From: Neobacillus sp. YX16
Lineage (GTDB): Bacteria > Bacillota > Bacilli > Bacillales > Cytobacillaceae
Length of the DNA stretch: 64,000 nucleotides
Direction of reading: 5' to 3'
Assembly: GCF_030123505.1 (NCBI RefSeq)
Contig: NZ_CP126115.1
Coordinates: forward strand, 5,656,001 to 5,720,000
Shown here: positions 43,043-51,683 of the stretch, piece by piece
How the letters are laid out: each line of letters starts with the position of its first letter
Numbering within the stretch: position 1 is the first letter of the stretch
Notes under the pieces: model-generated
Told to the model about the DNA's origin: nothing
What the model saw: only the letters and a program-made list of their open reading frames with translations
Database searches by the model: none
Program-made: the position numbers and the translations under genes

Positions 43043-45121
43043 CGGCCTTCCTCCAAATTCAACCCCGAGTTCTGCCAGTTGTGCCTGCGCGTCTTCCCTG
43101 GTTATCGTTCCTGCTCGTTCTTTTTCCATGATTTCCTGTACCTTTGTTCTTGTTTCTTCGTCTAGATTTGAGAGCATGTCGCCACGGTTCCCACCGTCCA
43201 TAGGGGCTTGCCCTCCACGGCCGCCACCGCCTGGCCCGCCGCTTTGAGCTGTTGTAATCCCAGATTCGTTCAGCCATGTTACGGAATCCGCAATCGTAAA
43301 TTCGACTACTTTCGTACCTCCGGAATAGTCTCCATCCTTATAAAACCCATCCGCTTCACTACCGGTCGCTTTTCCATCAGAGTAAAGGGTGTATGTTCCA
43401 TCCTTCTCAAGCTTTGGAGAACTGATGAATACAGCTTGGTAGTCTTTTTCAGGTGCAAAGGTTGCTACTGTATTTCCTTTACTGTCCTCCAAATGAAGAA
43501 TCGTTCCTGCTGCCTGTGTTTCAGGATAGGTCATCAGCACGGAATGCTGCTTGGAATCCTCTGATGCAGCCTGTACCATTCCGGAACTGCCTGCAGCAAT
43601 CAGCAAGCCGCCAGAAATATCTAAGGTTTGGTCATAATCAAGTGAACCATTGCCATTATTGGTCGGGCCGCTGACAATCACATTACCGTCCGTCATCGAA
43701 ATCGATCCATTCGAATCCAAACCATCTCCCTGTGCATTCACATAAACATTCCCGCCGTTAATGGAAAGAAGATTGTTTTCCGAAGTGGTTGATTGCATAT
43801 CTGGGTTTGACCCGTCAACACCGCCCCCAACATTGATACCATCGTCACTTGCATTGACCTCGATGTCACCGGCTGCAATAGTGATGACCAAGCTCTCGAT
43901 TCCCTCATAACTTTTACTAATTGTGATATCCCCGCCATTAGCAAAGACCGCGGAATCTCCATGAATCCCGTCATCACCGGTAGCAATGGCCATTTTCCCA
44001 CCCGTTATCGTTACGCTGTTATTACTGTGAACAGCATCATCTAAGGAATCAATTTCAAATGTACCGCCGCCAATACCAACCTCCGTTCCAGCTTTCAAGC
44101 CTTTTGCACTATCCGATTCTGACTCAGCTGCAGCAGCTGTTGTAGTGATGGTTGTTTGTCCTGGCCTTTGTCCCCCACCTTCTTTGGTTCCAACCGTTTC
44201 AGGACTTCCTCCACCGGTTGAGATTTTAAAGTCTCCATCTACAATCAATAACGAGGTTACTGCCTGGAAGCCATCATTAGCAGCAACAAGATCGAAAGCT
44301 CCGCCTTCAATGGCAATTACTCCTTTTGAAGCATCTTTATCGTTTGTTGATTTCACCGCATCTCCTCCTGCTTTAATGGTGAAATCTCCATCTTTCACAG
44401 CCAATAAGTCACGGCCCATCAGTCCATCATCCGCCGCCTCAATTTCAATGGTTCCGCCTGTAACCTTTAAATCATCTTTGCTGGTAATCCCATTATTGTA
44501 ATTTCCTTTGACAACCAATTTCCCTGTACCATTAATCGTGAGGTTGCCTTTGCTGAAGACCGCTGCATTCGGTTCATCGTCCGAGCCTTCCAGGTTGTAG
44601 GTTTCACCATCCGAGATCGAATTTTCCGTCCCATCCTCAAGAGAAATGACCGTTTTTTCCGCCTTCTTCACATAAATCGGCGAATTTGCAGCGGAATTGA
44701 TTTCCGCTCCATTCAGTACAAGCCGGACGGTCGCTTTATCCTCTGCGTCGACAATAATTTGCCCATCGTTCAGCTTTCCGCTAATTACATAGGTTCCGGA
44801 AGTTTTAATGGTGATGATATTTCCATCAACCATTGCCCCGCCGGAATCCTCAACAGTAGCTCCCGTACCCGTTAATTGAATGGAAGTCGTGTCATCACTT
44901 TTCCAGTCCGTATAAAGATCATCTTTGTCATACGTAACGATCCCACTAATGACGTCGGCAATATTTTTATCACCAATGGTACTCAAACTTTCTGCATTCA
45001 CTGTGGCAACACTGTTATTGGCAGTATCACTCTCGCTGCTGTTATTGCTGCAGCCAAACAAGAGTGCCGTACACATAAGCGATGTGGCCAATTTTGTATA
45101 TCTTGATTTTTTTATCAACAT
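43040..45121 (-). CDS. Cthe_2159-type carbohydrate-binding lipoprotein
   Basis: The 693-residue surface lipoprotein has a signal peptide with lipobox LFGC at about residue 24. The body is a long series of beta-helix-like turns rich in DDG and GG: TGGTIEIEAADDGLMGRD, GGDAVKSTND, SNNSVTITGGKMAIATGDDG, GGGVDGSNPD. This matches the Cthe_2159 family, whose founder is a calcium-binding beta-helix that binds acidic polysaccharide. The C-terminus has a GGRGGQ segment and a helical tail. The start is ATG 45121 (AAAGGAG), not the longer frame to 45232. It is divergent from the two-component system and preceded by its likely operator. Confidence 0.88.
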   Translation of the reverse strand: MLIKKSRYTKLATSLMCTALLFGCSNNSSESDTANNSVATVNAESLSTIGDKNIADVISGIVTYDKDDLYTDWKSDDTTSIQLTGTGATVEDSGGAMVDGNIITIKTSGTYVISGKLNDGQIIVDAEDKATVRLVLNGAEINSAANSPIYVKKAEKTVISLEDGTENSISDGETYNLEGSDDEPNAAVFSKGNLTINGTGKLVVKGNYNNGITSKDDLKVTGGTIEIEAADDGLMGRDLLAVKDGDFTIKAGGDAVKSTNDKDASKGVIAIEGGAFDLVAANDGFQAVTSLLIVDGDFKISTGGGSPETVGTKEGGGQRPGQTTITTTAAAAESESDSAKGLKAGTEVGIGGGTFEIDSLDDAVHSNNSVTITGGKMAIATGDDGIHGDSAVFANGGDITISKSYEGIESLVITIAAGDIEVNASDDGINVGGGVDGSNPDMQSTTSENNLLSINGGNVYVNAQGDGLDSNGSISMTDGNVIVSGPTNNGNGSLDYDQTLDISGGLLIAAGSSGMVQAASEDSKQHSVLMTYPETQAAGTILHLEDSKGNTVATFAPEKDYQAVFISSPKLEKDGTYTLYSDGKATGSEADGFYKDGDYSGGTKVVEFTIADSVTWLNESGITTAQSGGPGGGGRGGQAPMDGGNRGDMLSNLDEETRTKVQEIMEKERAGTITREDAQAQLAELGVEFGGRP

Positions 45122-45190
45122 GATTAGCTCCTTTATGAAAATTTTGCTGAAAGTAATGGGTTTGTTTTCCCTATGAGCCATATTATTAAG

Positions 45191-45215
45191 GACGAACCTT
45201 AAACCAACCTTAAAA
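45191..45215 (-). promoter_or_regulatory. Direct-repeat response-regulator site, copy 1
   Basis: On the minus strand, TTTTAAGGTTGG-TTTAAGGTTCGTC contains two TTTAAGGTT-type half-sites at 11-bp spacing, typical for OmpR-family regulators. The same sequence is found at 48026-48060 upstream of the VTC/DUF4956 operon. Confidence 0.8.
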
Positions 45216-45226
45216 AATAAAACCAT

Positions 45227-45254
45227 TTGCAATTTTGGAGTTTGCCTCTATAAT
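45227..45254 (+). promoter_or_regulatory. SigA-type promoter of the two-component system
   Basis: TTGCAA (45227-45232), a 16-bp spacer and TATAAT (45249-45254) lie 43 bases before the response regulator start. Confidence 0.7.
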
Positions 45255-45296
45255 CGGACTTATCAAAAGCTCAATGAGAGAAAAGGATGACGGTCA

Positions 45297-45980
45297 ATGA
45301 AGCTATTAATCATAGAAGATGATAAGCATCTTTCAGATACGATTCGCGAAACAACCCAGGACCTGTTCGAAACAGCTCAGGCCTTCGATGGCGAGGAAGG
45401 ACTTTTTCTGGCAGAGCAAAATATATTTGACGTCATCATATTGGACATTATGATGCCGGGAATGAATGGTTATGAGGTTTTAAAAGAGCTGCGGAAAAGC
45501 AATATTGATACTCCTGTCATCATGCTGACAGCGAAAGATGGGATCGATGATAAGATTCAGGGTTTCAAGGTTGGCGCCGATGATTATATGGTCAAGCCTT
45601 TCCACCGTGAGGAACTGCTTTTACGCCTGGAGGCAATGGTTAGGAGAGCCGGTGGCCGGTTTAAGGAAAACATCCTCTCCTTTAAAGAGCTAAAGCTTAA
45701 TCTAAAAAATAAAACTGCTGAAATAAATGGAGAATTACTAGGAAAGCTGAACGGCAAGCAGTTCGACCTGCTCGAGTATTTGATTAACAATAAAAATACC
45801 ATATTAACAAAAGAACAGATTTTTGACCGCATTTGGGGATTCGAGTCCGATACCTCAACAACAGTGGTCGAAGTGTATGCAAGCAATTTGCGGAAAAACC
45901 TGAAGAAGTATGGGTATGACCACTATATCAAGACCTTCCGCGGACTTGGCTATATGCTGAGCGAAGATGGTGAAAGCTAA
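45297..45980 (+). CDS. Response regulator, OmpR family
   Basis: The 227-residue regulator has a receiver domain with acidic pair IIEDD, phosphoacceptor Asp50 (VIILDIMMPG), Thr in IMLTAK and Lys in VKPF. The C-terminal winged helix has DRIWGFESDTSTTVVEVYASNLRKNL and RGLGYML. It overlaps the kinase gene by one base. It probably binds the TTTAAGGTT direct repeats found in front of both flanking operons. Confidence 0.94.
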   Translation: MKLLIIEDDKHLSDTIRETTQDLFETAQAFDGEEGLFLAEQNIFDVIILDIMMPGMNGYEVLKELRKSNIDTPVIMLTAKDGIDDKIQGFKVGADDYMVKPFHREELLLRLEAMVRRAGGRFKENILSFKELKLNLKNKTAEINGELLGKLNGKQFDLLEYLINNKNTILTKEQIFDRIWGFESDTSTTVVEVYASNLRKNLKKYGYDHYIKTFRGLGYMLSEDGES

Positions 45981-47275
45981 TGTTCAAAAAGAAGATTTTC
46001 CGACAGCAGCAGTTTAAGTTCATGATTCTTAATCTGCTGGCGTTTACCATTATTTTTGCGATATTCGGCATAATTATTTTTAGCCAGGTCCAAAACACTT
46101 TATATTCAAAAACAGATGAAGAGCTTTCATCGTTTAAAAATAAAATTGCCGACCATTTTTCAGGAGAAATAAAGTCTCCCATGCCGAATAATGGTGTAGA
46201 TCCTACCGGTCCGCCAAATCGCCGGCAGAAAAATCCCAATCCTCGGATCATGGTCGTCGAGTGGAGTGAAGAAGGCCAAATCTTGAATAAAGATGAAATC
46301 GGGACCCTGCTCTACGAAAATTATTTGTATGATTACCAACTTGATAAGACAAATATTGATCAAGTTACGATGACACGAATTCATGACTTGTATGATTTCC
46401 GATATATCCTAATTGAAGATACAAATGAAGGCGATGAGATTGCCTACACACAGCTGATGATCAATGTTGATCCAGAACAGTTAATCCTCAACAACTTCGG
46501 AAAGCTCATCATCATCTGCTCTGTGATTTTCATCGTCCTGTCGATATCTGCAAGCTATTTCTTGTCGAAAAAAATGATGACCCCAATCATTCATTCCTGG
46601 AATAAGCAAGCTGAATTTGTTGAAAATGCCTCTCACGAACTCAGGACACCATTGACCATTATCCAGAACAAGTTGGAGCTCTTGCTTACCGCACCGCAAG
46701 AGAAAATAGCGAGCAAATTTGAGAACATTGCGTTAAGCTTGGCAGAAACAAGGCGTCTGTCTAAGCTAACATCTGATTTGCTAACATTGGCACGAGCGGA
46801 TTCTGCCGAGACACAGTTGGTGAAACAGAAGATTCATGTTGATTCATTCATTCGTAATGTCTGCGTCCCCTACAGTGAAATTGCGGAATCGCAGGACAAG
46901 CACTTTTGGCTGAACCTAAATAGTGATATTCAAATTGAAGCCGATGAAGTCCGGCTCCACCAGCTTTTGGTCATTTTATTGGATAACGCCTTAAAATACA
47001 CAGGTGAAAACGATAGTATTGGTGTAAAGACATATTTGGAGGAGCAAAGAATTGTACTAGAGGTAAGTGACACCGGAATCGGGATCAAAGAAGAAAACCG
47101 CAAGCAAATTTTTGAACGATTTTACCGTGAGGATAAAGCACGTACGCGAGAATCAGGAGGAGTTGGTTTGGGACTATCCATTGCTCAATGGATCGTTGAA
47201 CAACATAACGGAACCATCAAAGCCATTCCAAACCACTCAAAAGGGACCACCTTTAAAGTAAAGCTGCCAAAGTAG
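45980..47275 (+). CDS. Sensor histidine kinase
   Basis: The 431-residue kinase has two transmembrane helices (about 13-36 and 174-194) enclosing a ~135-residue external sensor domain. HisKA has His219 in NASHELRTPLTIIQ, followed by a HATPase domain with LDNALKYT, DTGIGI and GGVGLGLSIAQ. There is no clear HAMP domain. Two proline-rich turns (MPNNGVDPTGPPNRRQKNPNP) lie early in the sensor. The signal is unknown; the surrounding genes suggest an envelope or matrix cue. Confidence 0.94.
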   Translation: MFKKKIFRQQQFKFMILNLLAFTIIFAIFGIIIFSQVQNTLYSKTDEELSSFKNKIADHFSGEIKSPMPNNGVDPTGPPNRRQKNPNPRIMVVEWSEEGQILNKDEIGTLLYENYLYDYQLDKTNIDQVTMTRIHDLYDFRYILIEDTNEGDEIAYTQLMINVDPEQLILNNFGKLIIICSVIFIVLSISASYFLSKKMMTPIIHSWNKQAEFVENASHELRTPLTIIQNKLELLLTAPQEKIASKFENIALSLAETRRLSKLTSDLLTLARADSAETQLVKQKIHVDSFIRNVCVPYSEIAESQDKHFWLNLNSDIQIEADEVRLHQLLVILLDNALKYTGENDSIGVKTYLEEQRIVLEVSDTGIGIKEENRKQIFERFYREDKARTRESGGVGLGLSIAQWIVEQHNGTIKAIPNHSKGTTFKVKLPK

Positions 47276-47297
47276 TAGATCATTATTAAGATAAAGC

Positions 47298-47326
47298 AAA
47301 AAACACCGATGTTCGGTGTTTTTTTT
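47298..47326. terminator. Terminator between convergent genes
   Basis: AACACCGA-TGT-TCGGTGTT with eight T on the plus strand and an A-run on the other side, 20 bases after the kinase stop codon. Confidence 0.85.
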
Positions 47327-47336
47327 GCTGGTTATT

Positions 47337-47834
47337 TTAAACGGTTTTTATCTTTGTTAGGTATTCATCTAATTGACGATAGGTGCCGCTATATCCTTCC
47401 TGAGCCATCTCTTTGGAATCCTCGAAGGTTTTGACCTCTTCCTCAGTTGGGGATCCGGGAGCCACAATCATTGTAAGGGTTGTTTTTCCTTCTTCCTCGT
47501 TGAACGTAATGGTATTCAGGGTTTCCATTGGCCAATTTTCGTGAAAGGGTGCTCGTACAGTGTTACCTTCTTCATCGGAAAAGAAACTGGAGTAAACGAT
47601 TTTCTCGGGTGCAATAATTTCACTGTATACAAATTTAACCCACATTACGTCGCCATCAGCAGGTTTCTGGCTGTAATGAAAAACACCACCCGGACGGAAA
47701 TCTGATTTAGAAACCTCAAACATCCATCCTTTTGGCCCCCACCAGTTCTTTAGATGATCTGAATCAGTGAAAGCCTTAAACACAAGATCACGTGGAGCAT
47801 TAAAAGTATGCATGACTTTGATTTGAGTTGACAT
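47337..47834 (-). CDS. SRPBCC/AHSA1-family protein
   Basis: The 165-residue START-like fold protein shows VMHTFNAPRDLVFKAFTDSDHLKNWWGPKGW and the C-terminal GTYRQLDEYLTKI. It is of the kind called activator-of-Hsp90-ATPase homologue; ligand and role are unknown. The start is ATG 47834 (GGAGGAATT upstream). A longer frame to 47981 only reads through a REP palindrome and is rejected. It is an orientation outlier within the two-component/VTC module, possibly inserted. Confidence 0.87.
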   Translation of the reverse strand: MSTQIKVMHTFNAPRDLVFKAFTDSDHLKNWWGPKGWMFEVSKSDFRPGGVFHYSQKPADGDVMWVKFVYSEIIAPEKIVYSSFFSDEEGNTVRAPFHENWPMETLNTITFNEEEGKTTLTMIVAPGSPTEEEVKTFEDSKEMAQEGYSGTYRQLDEYLTKIKTV

Positions 47835-47884
47835 AGTAATTCCTCCAATAGTTTTAGTGGTCCAAGTGTCCAAGGAGTGTCCAA

Positions 47885-48005
47885 GGGGACGGTTCTCATG
47901 GTCCCTTATTTTAATAGTAATGGCCAATGGACCTGTTAAATGACTCCTTACACACGCAGATATCCTCCTCATTGTCCCCAAAAAATGGCCACGAGAACCG
48001 TCCCC
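47885..48005. repeat. REP palindrome 7 (long loop)
   Basis: GGGGACGGTTCTCATGG at the left and GGCCACGAGAACCGTCCCC at the right, separated by about 80 bases. It lies between divergent genes. Confidence 0.75.
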
Positions 48006-48025
48006 CTGGCCCCACCCCCGGCTCC

Positions 48026-48060
48026 TTTTAAGGTTTGTTTAAGGTTCGTCTTTAATAATG
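48026..48060 (+). promoter_or_regulatory. Direct-repeat response-regulator site, copy 2
   Basis: TTTTAAGGTTTG-TTTAAGGTTCGTC-TTTAATAAT matches copy 1 at 45191-45215 almost base for base, including the flanking TTAATAAT. It is in the correct orientation for the VTC-domain gene starting at 48098. Confidence 0.85.
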
Positions 48061-48097
48061 TCAATCATAGAGCAACACATGAGAGGAGAATGATGAC

Positions 48098-48796
48098 ATG
48101 AAGACGATGACCTTGAATGGCGTGAGAGGCAGATACGAGTTGAAGCATGAAATTTCCAAAATGGATTGCTTCCTCCTGAGAAATAGATTGAAGCATTTGA
48201 TGCAGTCAGACCCCCATGCAAAGAATGATGGAAAATATTTAATCCGAAGTGTCTATTTCGACAACTTTGATAATAAAGTCTTGAACCAGAAAAAAGAAGG
48301 ATTTATTGAGAGGGATAAGTTCCGGGTCAGGCTGTACGACCATAATACAAATCTCATTAACCTTGAAAAAAAGAGCAAGCGCAACAACATGACCTATAAA
48401 CAAAAATGCAAGATTAGTGCGGAAGAATATGAACAAATCCGACTCGGCGATATTGCATGGATGGAAAACGACGCGAGATTACTTATCCAGGACTTATTTA
48501 TACAAATGAATCTGTTTCAAATAAAGCCTTTCACCGTAGTCGACTATGAGAGGGAGGTATTCATTTATGAATATGGGAACGTCCGAGTCACCTTCGACAG
48601 CTCTATTAAAACAAGCTTCCGCAACAATGAAGTCTTGAATCCCGATATACCGATGGTTGAAACCAACCCGGATATTGTCATTCTTGAAGTGAAATATGAC
48701 GAATTCCTGCCAGATACTATCAAATATCTCCTGCAGCTAGGCGACAGGCGCAGAGGAACTTACTCAAAATATCAAATCAGCCGGATGTTTGGCTAA
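48098..48796 (+). CDS. VTC-domain (polyphosphate polymerase-like) protein
   Basis: The 232-residue soluble protein is a VTC/CYTH-type tunnel-fold domain. It has the alternating basic strands expected: KYLIRSVYFDN, RDKFRVRLYD, LINLEKKSKRN, VVDYEREVF and the closing Glu in VILEVKYDEFLP. Bacterial stand-alone VTC proteins usually neighbour CotH and DUF4956 genes; their substrate is not established. The ribosome binding site is GAGGAG. It is followed 30 bases later by DUF4956 and shares the regulator site with the Cthe_2159-like gene. Confidence 0.9.
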   Translation: MKTMTLNGVRGRYELKHEISKMDCFLLRNRLKHLMQSDPHAKNDGKYLIRSVYFDNFDNKVLNQKKEGFIERDKFRVRLYDHNTNLINLEKKSKRNNMTYKQKCKISAEEYEQIRLGDIAWMENDARLLIQDLFIQMNLFQIKPFTVVDYEREVFIYEYGNVRVTFDSSIKTSFRNNEVLNPDIPMVETNPDIVILEVKYDEFLPDTIKYLLQLGDRRRGTYSKYQISRMFG

Positions 48797-48826
48797 ACAC
48801 TAGAAAAACTTTGGAGGAAAAAGAAA

Positions 48827-49510
48827 ATGGAAATTACAAATTTTAAAGATATCTTCAAATCTAGCATTTTGGAAAAGACGAGCAGCATTTCGATTGTCGA
48901 TGCCCTTATTGGTATGTTGGTGGCATTGGTTTTGGGATTGTTCATTTACATGATTTACAAGAAAACATTCACCGGGGTGATTTATTCCCACACCTTTAAT
49001 ATATCGCTCATCATTATGGCCTTGGCCACCGCCCTGATTATCATTGGAATTTCGTCCAACGTTCTCTTGTCGCTTGGTATGGTTGGTGCTTTATCGATTG
49101 TGCGTTTTAGGACCCCTATTAAAGATCCGATGGATATTGTTTATATCTTTTGGGCAATCGTTGTCGGCATTTTATGCGGGGCGGGCTTCATCGCGCTCGC
49201 AGTTACAGGCTCCCTTTTAATTGGACTAGTCTTATTTTTCTTTGTAAATAAAATCAAAATCGAGAACCCTTACCTTTTGGTAATAAGATACAATGAAAAT
49301 TCGATTGAAAACTCATTAGAGCACGTCATTTCAGGACACGCCAAAAAGCATTCCCTTAAATCAAAATCCGTCATGCCTGGCAATGACTTTGAAGTAACCT
49401 ATGAAATCCGTGTCAAAGAAAATGATATGAGCTTCATCAACAATATCTCCGCCATCGAAGGAGTAAAATCAGCCATTATGCTAAGCTATGACGGTAACTT
49501 TACAGCTTAA
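48827..49510 (+). CDS. DUF4956 membrane protein
   Basis: The 227-residue protein has four hydrophobic helices (about 23-45, 60-77, 85-100 and 110-142) and the family hallmark LGMVGALSIVRFRTPIKDPMD between helices 3 and 4. A C-terminal cytoplasmic ferredoxin-like domain follows (about 150-227). Function is unknown; it occurs with VTC-domain proteins, CotH kinases and Cthe_2159-like proteins. It is the second gene of the operon. A REP palindrome lies 19 bases after the stop codon. Confidence 0.9.
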   Translation: MEITNFKDIFKSSILEKTSSISIVDALIGMLVALVLGLFIYMIYKKTFTGVIYSHTFNISLIIMALATALIIIGISSNVLLSLGMVGALSIVRFRTPIKDPMDIVYIFWAIVVGILCGAGFIALAVTGSLLIGLVLFFFVNKIKIENPYLLVIRYNENSIENSLEHVISGHAKKHSLKSKSVMPGNDFEVTYEIRVKENDMSFINNISAIEGVKSAIMLSYDGNFTA

Positions 49511-49529
49511 GCGGGTCCATGAGGTCCGT

Positions 49530-49572
49530 GGGGACGGTTCTTGTGGTCTTTATGACCACAAGAACCGTCCCC
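49530..49572. repeat. REP palindrome 8, abutting the RAYT stop codon
   Basis: GGGGACGGTTCTTGTGGTC faces GACCACAAGAACCGTCCCC: a perfect 19-bp inverted repeat with a 5-base loop, the most compact copy. It ends four bases from the transposase gene. Confidence 0.9.
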
Positions 49573-49576
49573 ATTG

Positions 49577-50359
49577 TCATGCTTTAGAAATAAGTGTTTT
49601 AGAAACCCCAAGGATTCTAGCGGTTTGGCGTTGGGAAAGGCCTTTTATTTTTTTTGTTTTTTTGAGGATTTCATTTCTTTGGAGTCTAGGTAAACTTTTA
49701 ACTTGGGCGATTTCAATTTCATATTCATTTAGCAATTTCTTAATCACGTCCCTGGCTTCCTCATCTGTTAATCTTCTTTCATCCACGTGGTGATCTAGAC
49801 ATTCATCCTGATTGGCCATTTCATTAAATTCTATAAATCTCTCTCTCGCCAGAATGTTATCCCTCGAAAACATTTCAAAAATGTAATCAGAGTCTAGCAA
49901 TTTCCTTCTCTCATCGTGAGTACCGTAGTATTGCCGGCAACTGCTCCACCTCCATTCATCCACCCGCTTGACCATTCCTGCTTTAACTGGATTTTGATGG
50001 ATATACCGTACCACGGTTAATAAGTACCGTATATTTTCTATATTCTCACTCTTAAACCTATCTTGAAAAAGATGCCCAGTTGTTCTGTATTTCCAGTTAT
50101 AGTAGGAGACATAACTTACACCTATCCATTTAATTGTAGCGGACACATCTTCATTGCCCTCTTTTAATAGCAGGTGTACATGATTACTCATCAAACACCA
50201 ACTGAAAATCCCCACCTCGGTTTTCAGCTTATATAAATGTATTAAATCAAGAAACTTCAAGCAGTCCTCATCATCATGGAAAACTTCCTGTCGATTGGCG
50301 CCTCGTAGCATAATATGATAGATTCCGCTCTTACTTTTAACTCTAGCTCCCCGTGGCAT
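49577..50359 (-). CDS. REP-associated tyrosine transposase (RAYT, IS200-like Y1 family)
   Basis: The 260-residue transposase has N-terminal PRGARVKSKSGIYHIMLRG and the HUH motif in MSNHVHLLL. The catalytic Tyr is probably the one in VRYIHQNPVKAGMV, followed by WRWSSCRQYYG. A C-terminal extension of about 60 residues ends in a helix-turn-helix-like segment, QRQTARILGVSKTLISKA. Y1 RAYTs cut single-stranded REP hairpins and are usually single-copy and vertically kept. REP copies flank it at 49530-49572 and 50484-50532, and more lie across the right half of the window. The start is ATG 50359. Confidence 0.92.
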   Translation of the reverse strand: MPRGARVKSKSGIYHIMLRGANRQEVFHDDEDCLKFLDLIHLYKLKTEVGIFSWCLMSNHVHLLLKEGNEDVSATIKWIGVSYVSYYNWKYRTTGHLFQDRFKSENIENIRYLLTVVRYIHQNPVKAGMVKRVDEWRWSSCRQYYGTHDERRKLLDSDYIFEMFSRDNILARERFIEFNEMANQDECLDHHVDERRLTDEEARDVIKKLLNEYEIEIAQVKSLPRLQRNEILKKTKKIKGLSQRQTARILGVSKTLISKA

Positions 50360-50483
50360 CTTAAACACCACAGGAAAACATCGGTCTATTCTTTTGCACT
50401 ATTCCCCCCAAAAAACAACAAATTACAACGATAAGATAAACTTTCATTGATAGTTCCATTTACACTTCTCCCTTTTTTCCATA

Positions 50484-50532
50484 GGGACGGTTCTCATAGT
50501 TCTAGTGAGGTTAGGCCAAAAGAACCGTCACC
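50484..50532. repeat. REP palindrome 9, upstream of RAYT
   Basis: GGGACGGTTCTCATAG faces GCCAAAAGAACCGTCACC; it is imperfect. The rest of 50360-50858 has no supportable gene; a short frame near 50660-50800 is not recognisable. Confidence 0.75.
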
Positions 50533-50858
50533 ATGATCTTCTATTTTTTAAAATGAGAATATTACTAGTTACTGGTAGACAATGGAGATTGATTCAAGAG
50601 TGGTTTGATTATAGAGGCAAGCCGTTAACAATTTGAATAATGAGTTACAAGAGGTAGTGCCATTGAATTGGGCAAAAAGGAAAATGATAGGTTAATAAGG
50701 TGGGTAAACAAAAGTGGAAACATTAATAGAATGAATGGAGGAAACACTATTACTATCAAAATTATCATACACCAATTTTCAAAATACTTCATTCATTTTT
50801 TGCTTACCCTGCTACTAAAATATATGAATAAAACTAATAGAACCTTCCAAACAAATAT

Positions 50859-50915
50859 GGGCATTACCGTTGTTCCAGTAATGCCCCCGTTTAAGGCCAA
50901 GAGAACCGTCCCCAT
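50859..50915. terminator. Terminator-like hairpin plus half REP downstream of cupin gene
   Basis: GGGCATTAC (50859-50867) pairs with GTAATGCCC (50878-50886), the same hairpin type as at 62168-62193. A half REP, GGCCAAGAGAACCGTCCCC (50895-50913), lies between it and the cupin stop codon. Confidence 0.6.
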
Positions 50916-50923
50916 GTCCCGTC

Positions 50924-51571
50924 TCAGTAATATTGCGGCCAAGTAGAATAATGATAATTTGGTGGATAATACGCTGGTGCAGCGTACCCATTGTTATAGT
51001 AGTTATTTGAATATCGTGCATCTATTCTTCCATTTCGTCTTTCGCAGGATTTAGTTGGACCAATGAATGTAGATGGTTCAACTGGTTTAATTGCTTCTTT
51101 CCACTGATTTTCATCGAGGCAATAGGTATGGGCCATAATACTAGAGGGTGTCAACTTTAAGATATCTGATCCTAGGATGACTTCAGGCGTAGGTGCATTA
51201 AAAATGGCTAATAGGTGTGTGTTATCAACTGTCGCCACTTCATAATGCCACCAACCATGTGGAACGTTCGCTACTTGGCCAGGGGTAATCGGATAATTTT
51301 GGATTTGCTTGGTATATGGATTCAGGATAGATACAACTGCAGCACCAGAAATGCAGTAAACGAGTTCTGCAGCATTCTGGTGATAATGTGGTTCAATCAC
51401 GTTATTATTGCTTAAAAATATATCAAGTAAAGACACATTTTCAAGTGTATTAAGCTGTTTAATCCCTAAAACATTAATGTAGTTTTGATTATCCTTTTTC
51501 ATTACAGGGCTTGTATTTATATCAAAAGTGAATTGTGCCGAGGATGAGGAATAGTCCAAATTAGTAACCAT
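50924..51571 (-). CDS. Cupin-domain protein with Tyr-rich tail
   Basis: The 215-residue protein has one cupin barrel with metal ligands in PHYHQNAAELVY (HxH...E) and a later His in VPHGWWHYEV. This is close to the oxalate-decarboxylase/spore-cupin group. A C-terminal ~35-residue tail is very rich in Tyr, Asn and Pro (ARYSNNYYNNGYAAPAYYPP). Such tails occur in spore coat proteins and may be crosslinked; coat location is inferred only. The ribosome binding site is GGAAGG. It is monocistronic. Confidence 0.82.
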   Translation of the reverse strand: MVTNLDYSSSSAQFTFDINTSPVMKKDNQNYINVLGIKQLNTLENVSLLDIFLSNNNVIEPHYHQNAAELVYCISGAAVVSILNPYTKQIQNYPITPGQVANVPHGWWHYEVATVDNTHLLAIFNAPTPEVILGSDILKLTPSSIMAHTYCLDENQWKEAIKPVEPSTFIGPTKSCERRNGRIDARYSNNYYNNGYAAPAYYPPNYHYSTWPQYY

Positions 51572-51630
51572 ATAAATTTCCTTCCTTCATCTATTAGTTT
51601 TTACTACAAACTAATTTATGCAACTTCCTT

Positions 51631-51683
51631 GGGGACGGTTCTCCTGGTCTTATGTTTTAGTGCGGACCACAAGAACCGTCCCC
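51631..51683. repeat. REP palindrome 10, overlapping the end of the HprK-like gene
   Basis: GGGGACGGTTCTCCTGG faces GGACCACAAGAACCGTCCCC. The right arm encodes the last eight residues and the stop codon of the HprK-like protein. Confidence 0.88.

Noticed and set aside
47835..47981. N-terminal extension of the SRPBCC protein
   Set aside because: The extra residues are translated REP sequence. A strong ribosome binding site precedes the ATG at 47834.
50668..50946. 92-residue plus-strand frame upstream of the cupin terminator
   Set aside because: It has no ribosome binding site, low-complexity composition, and runs through a terminator hairpin and half REP.
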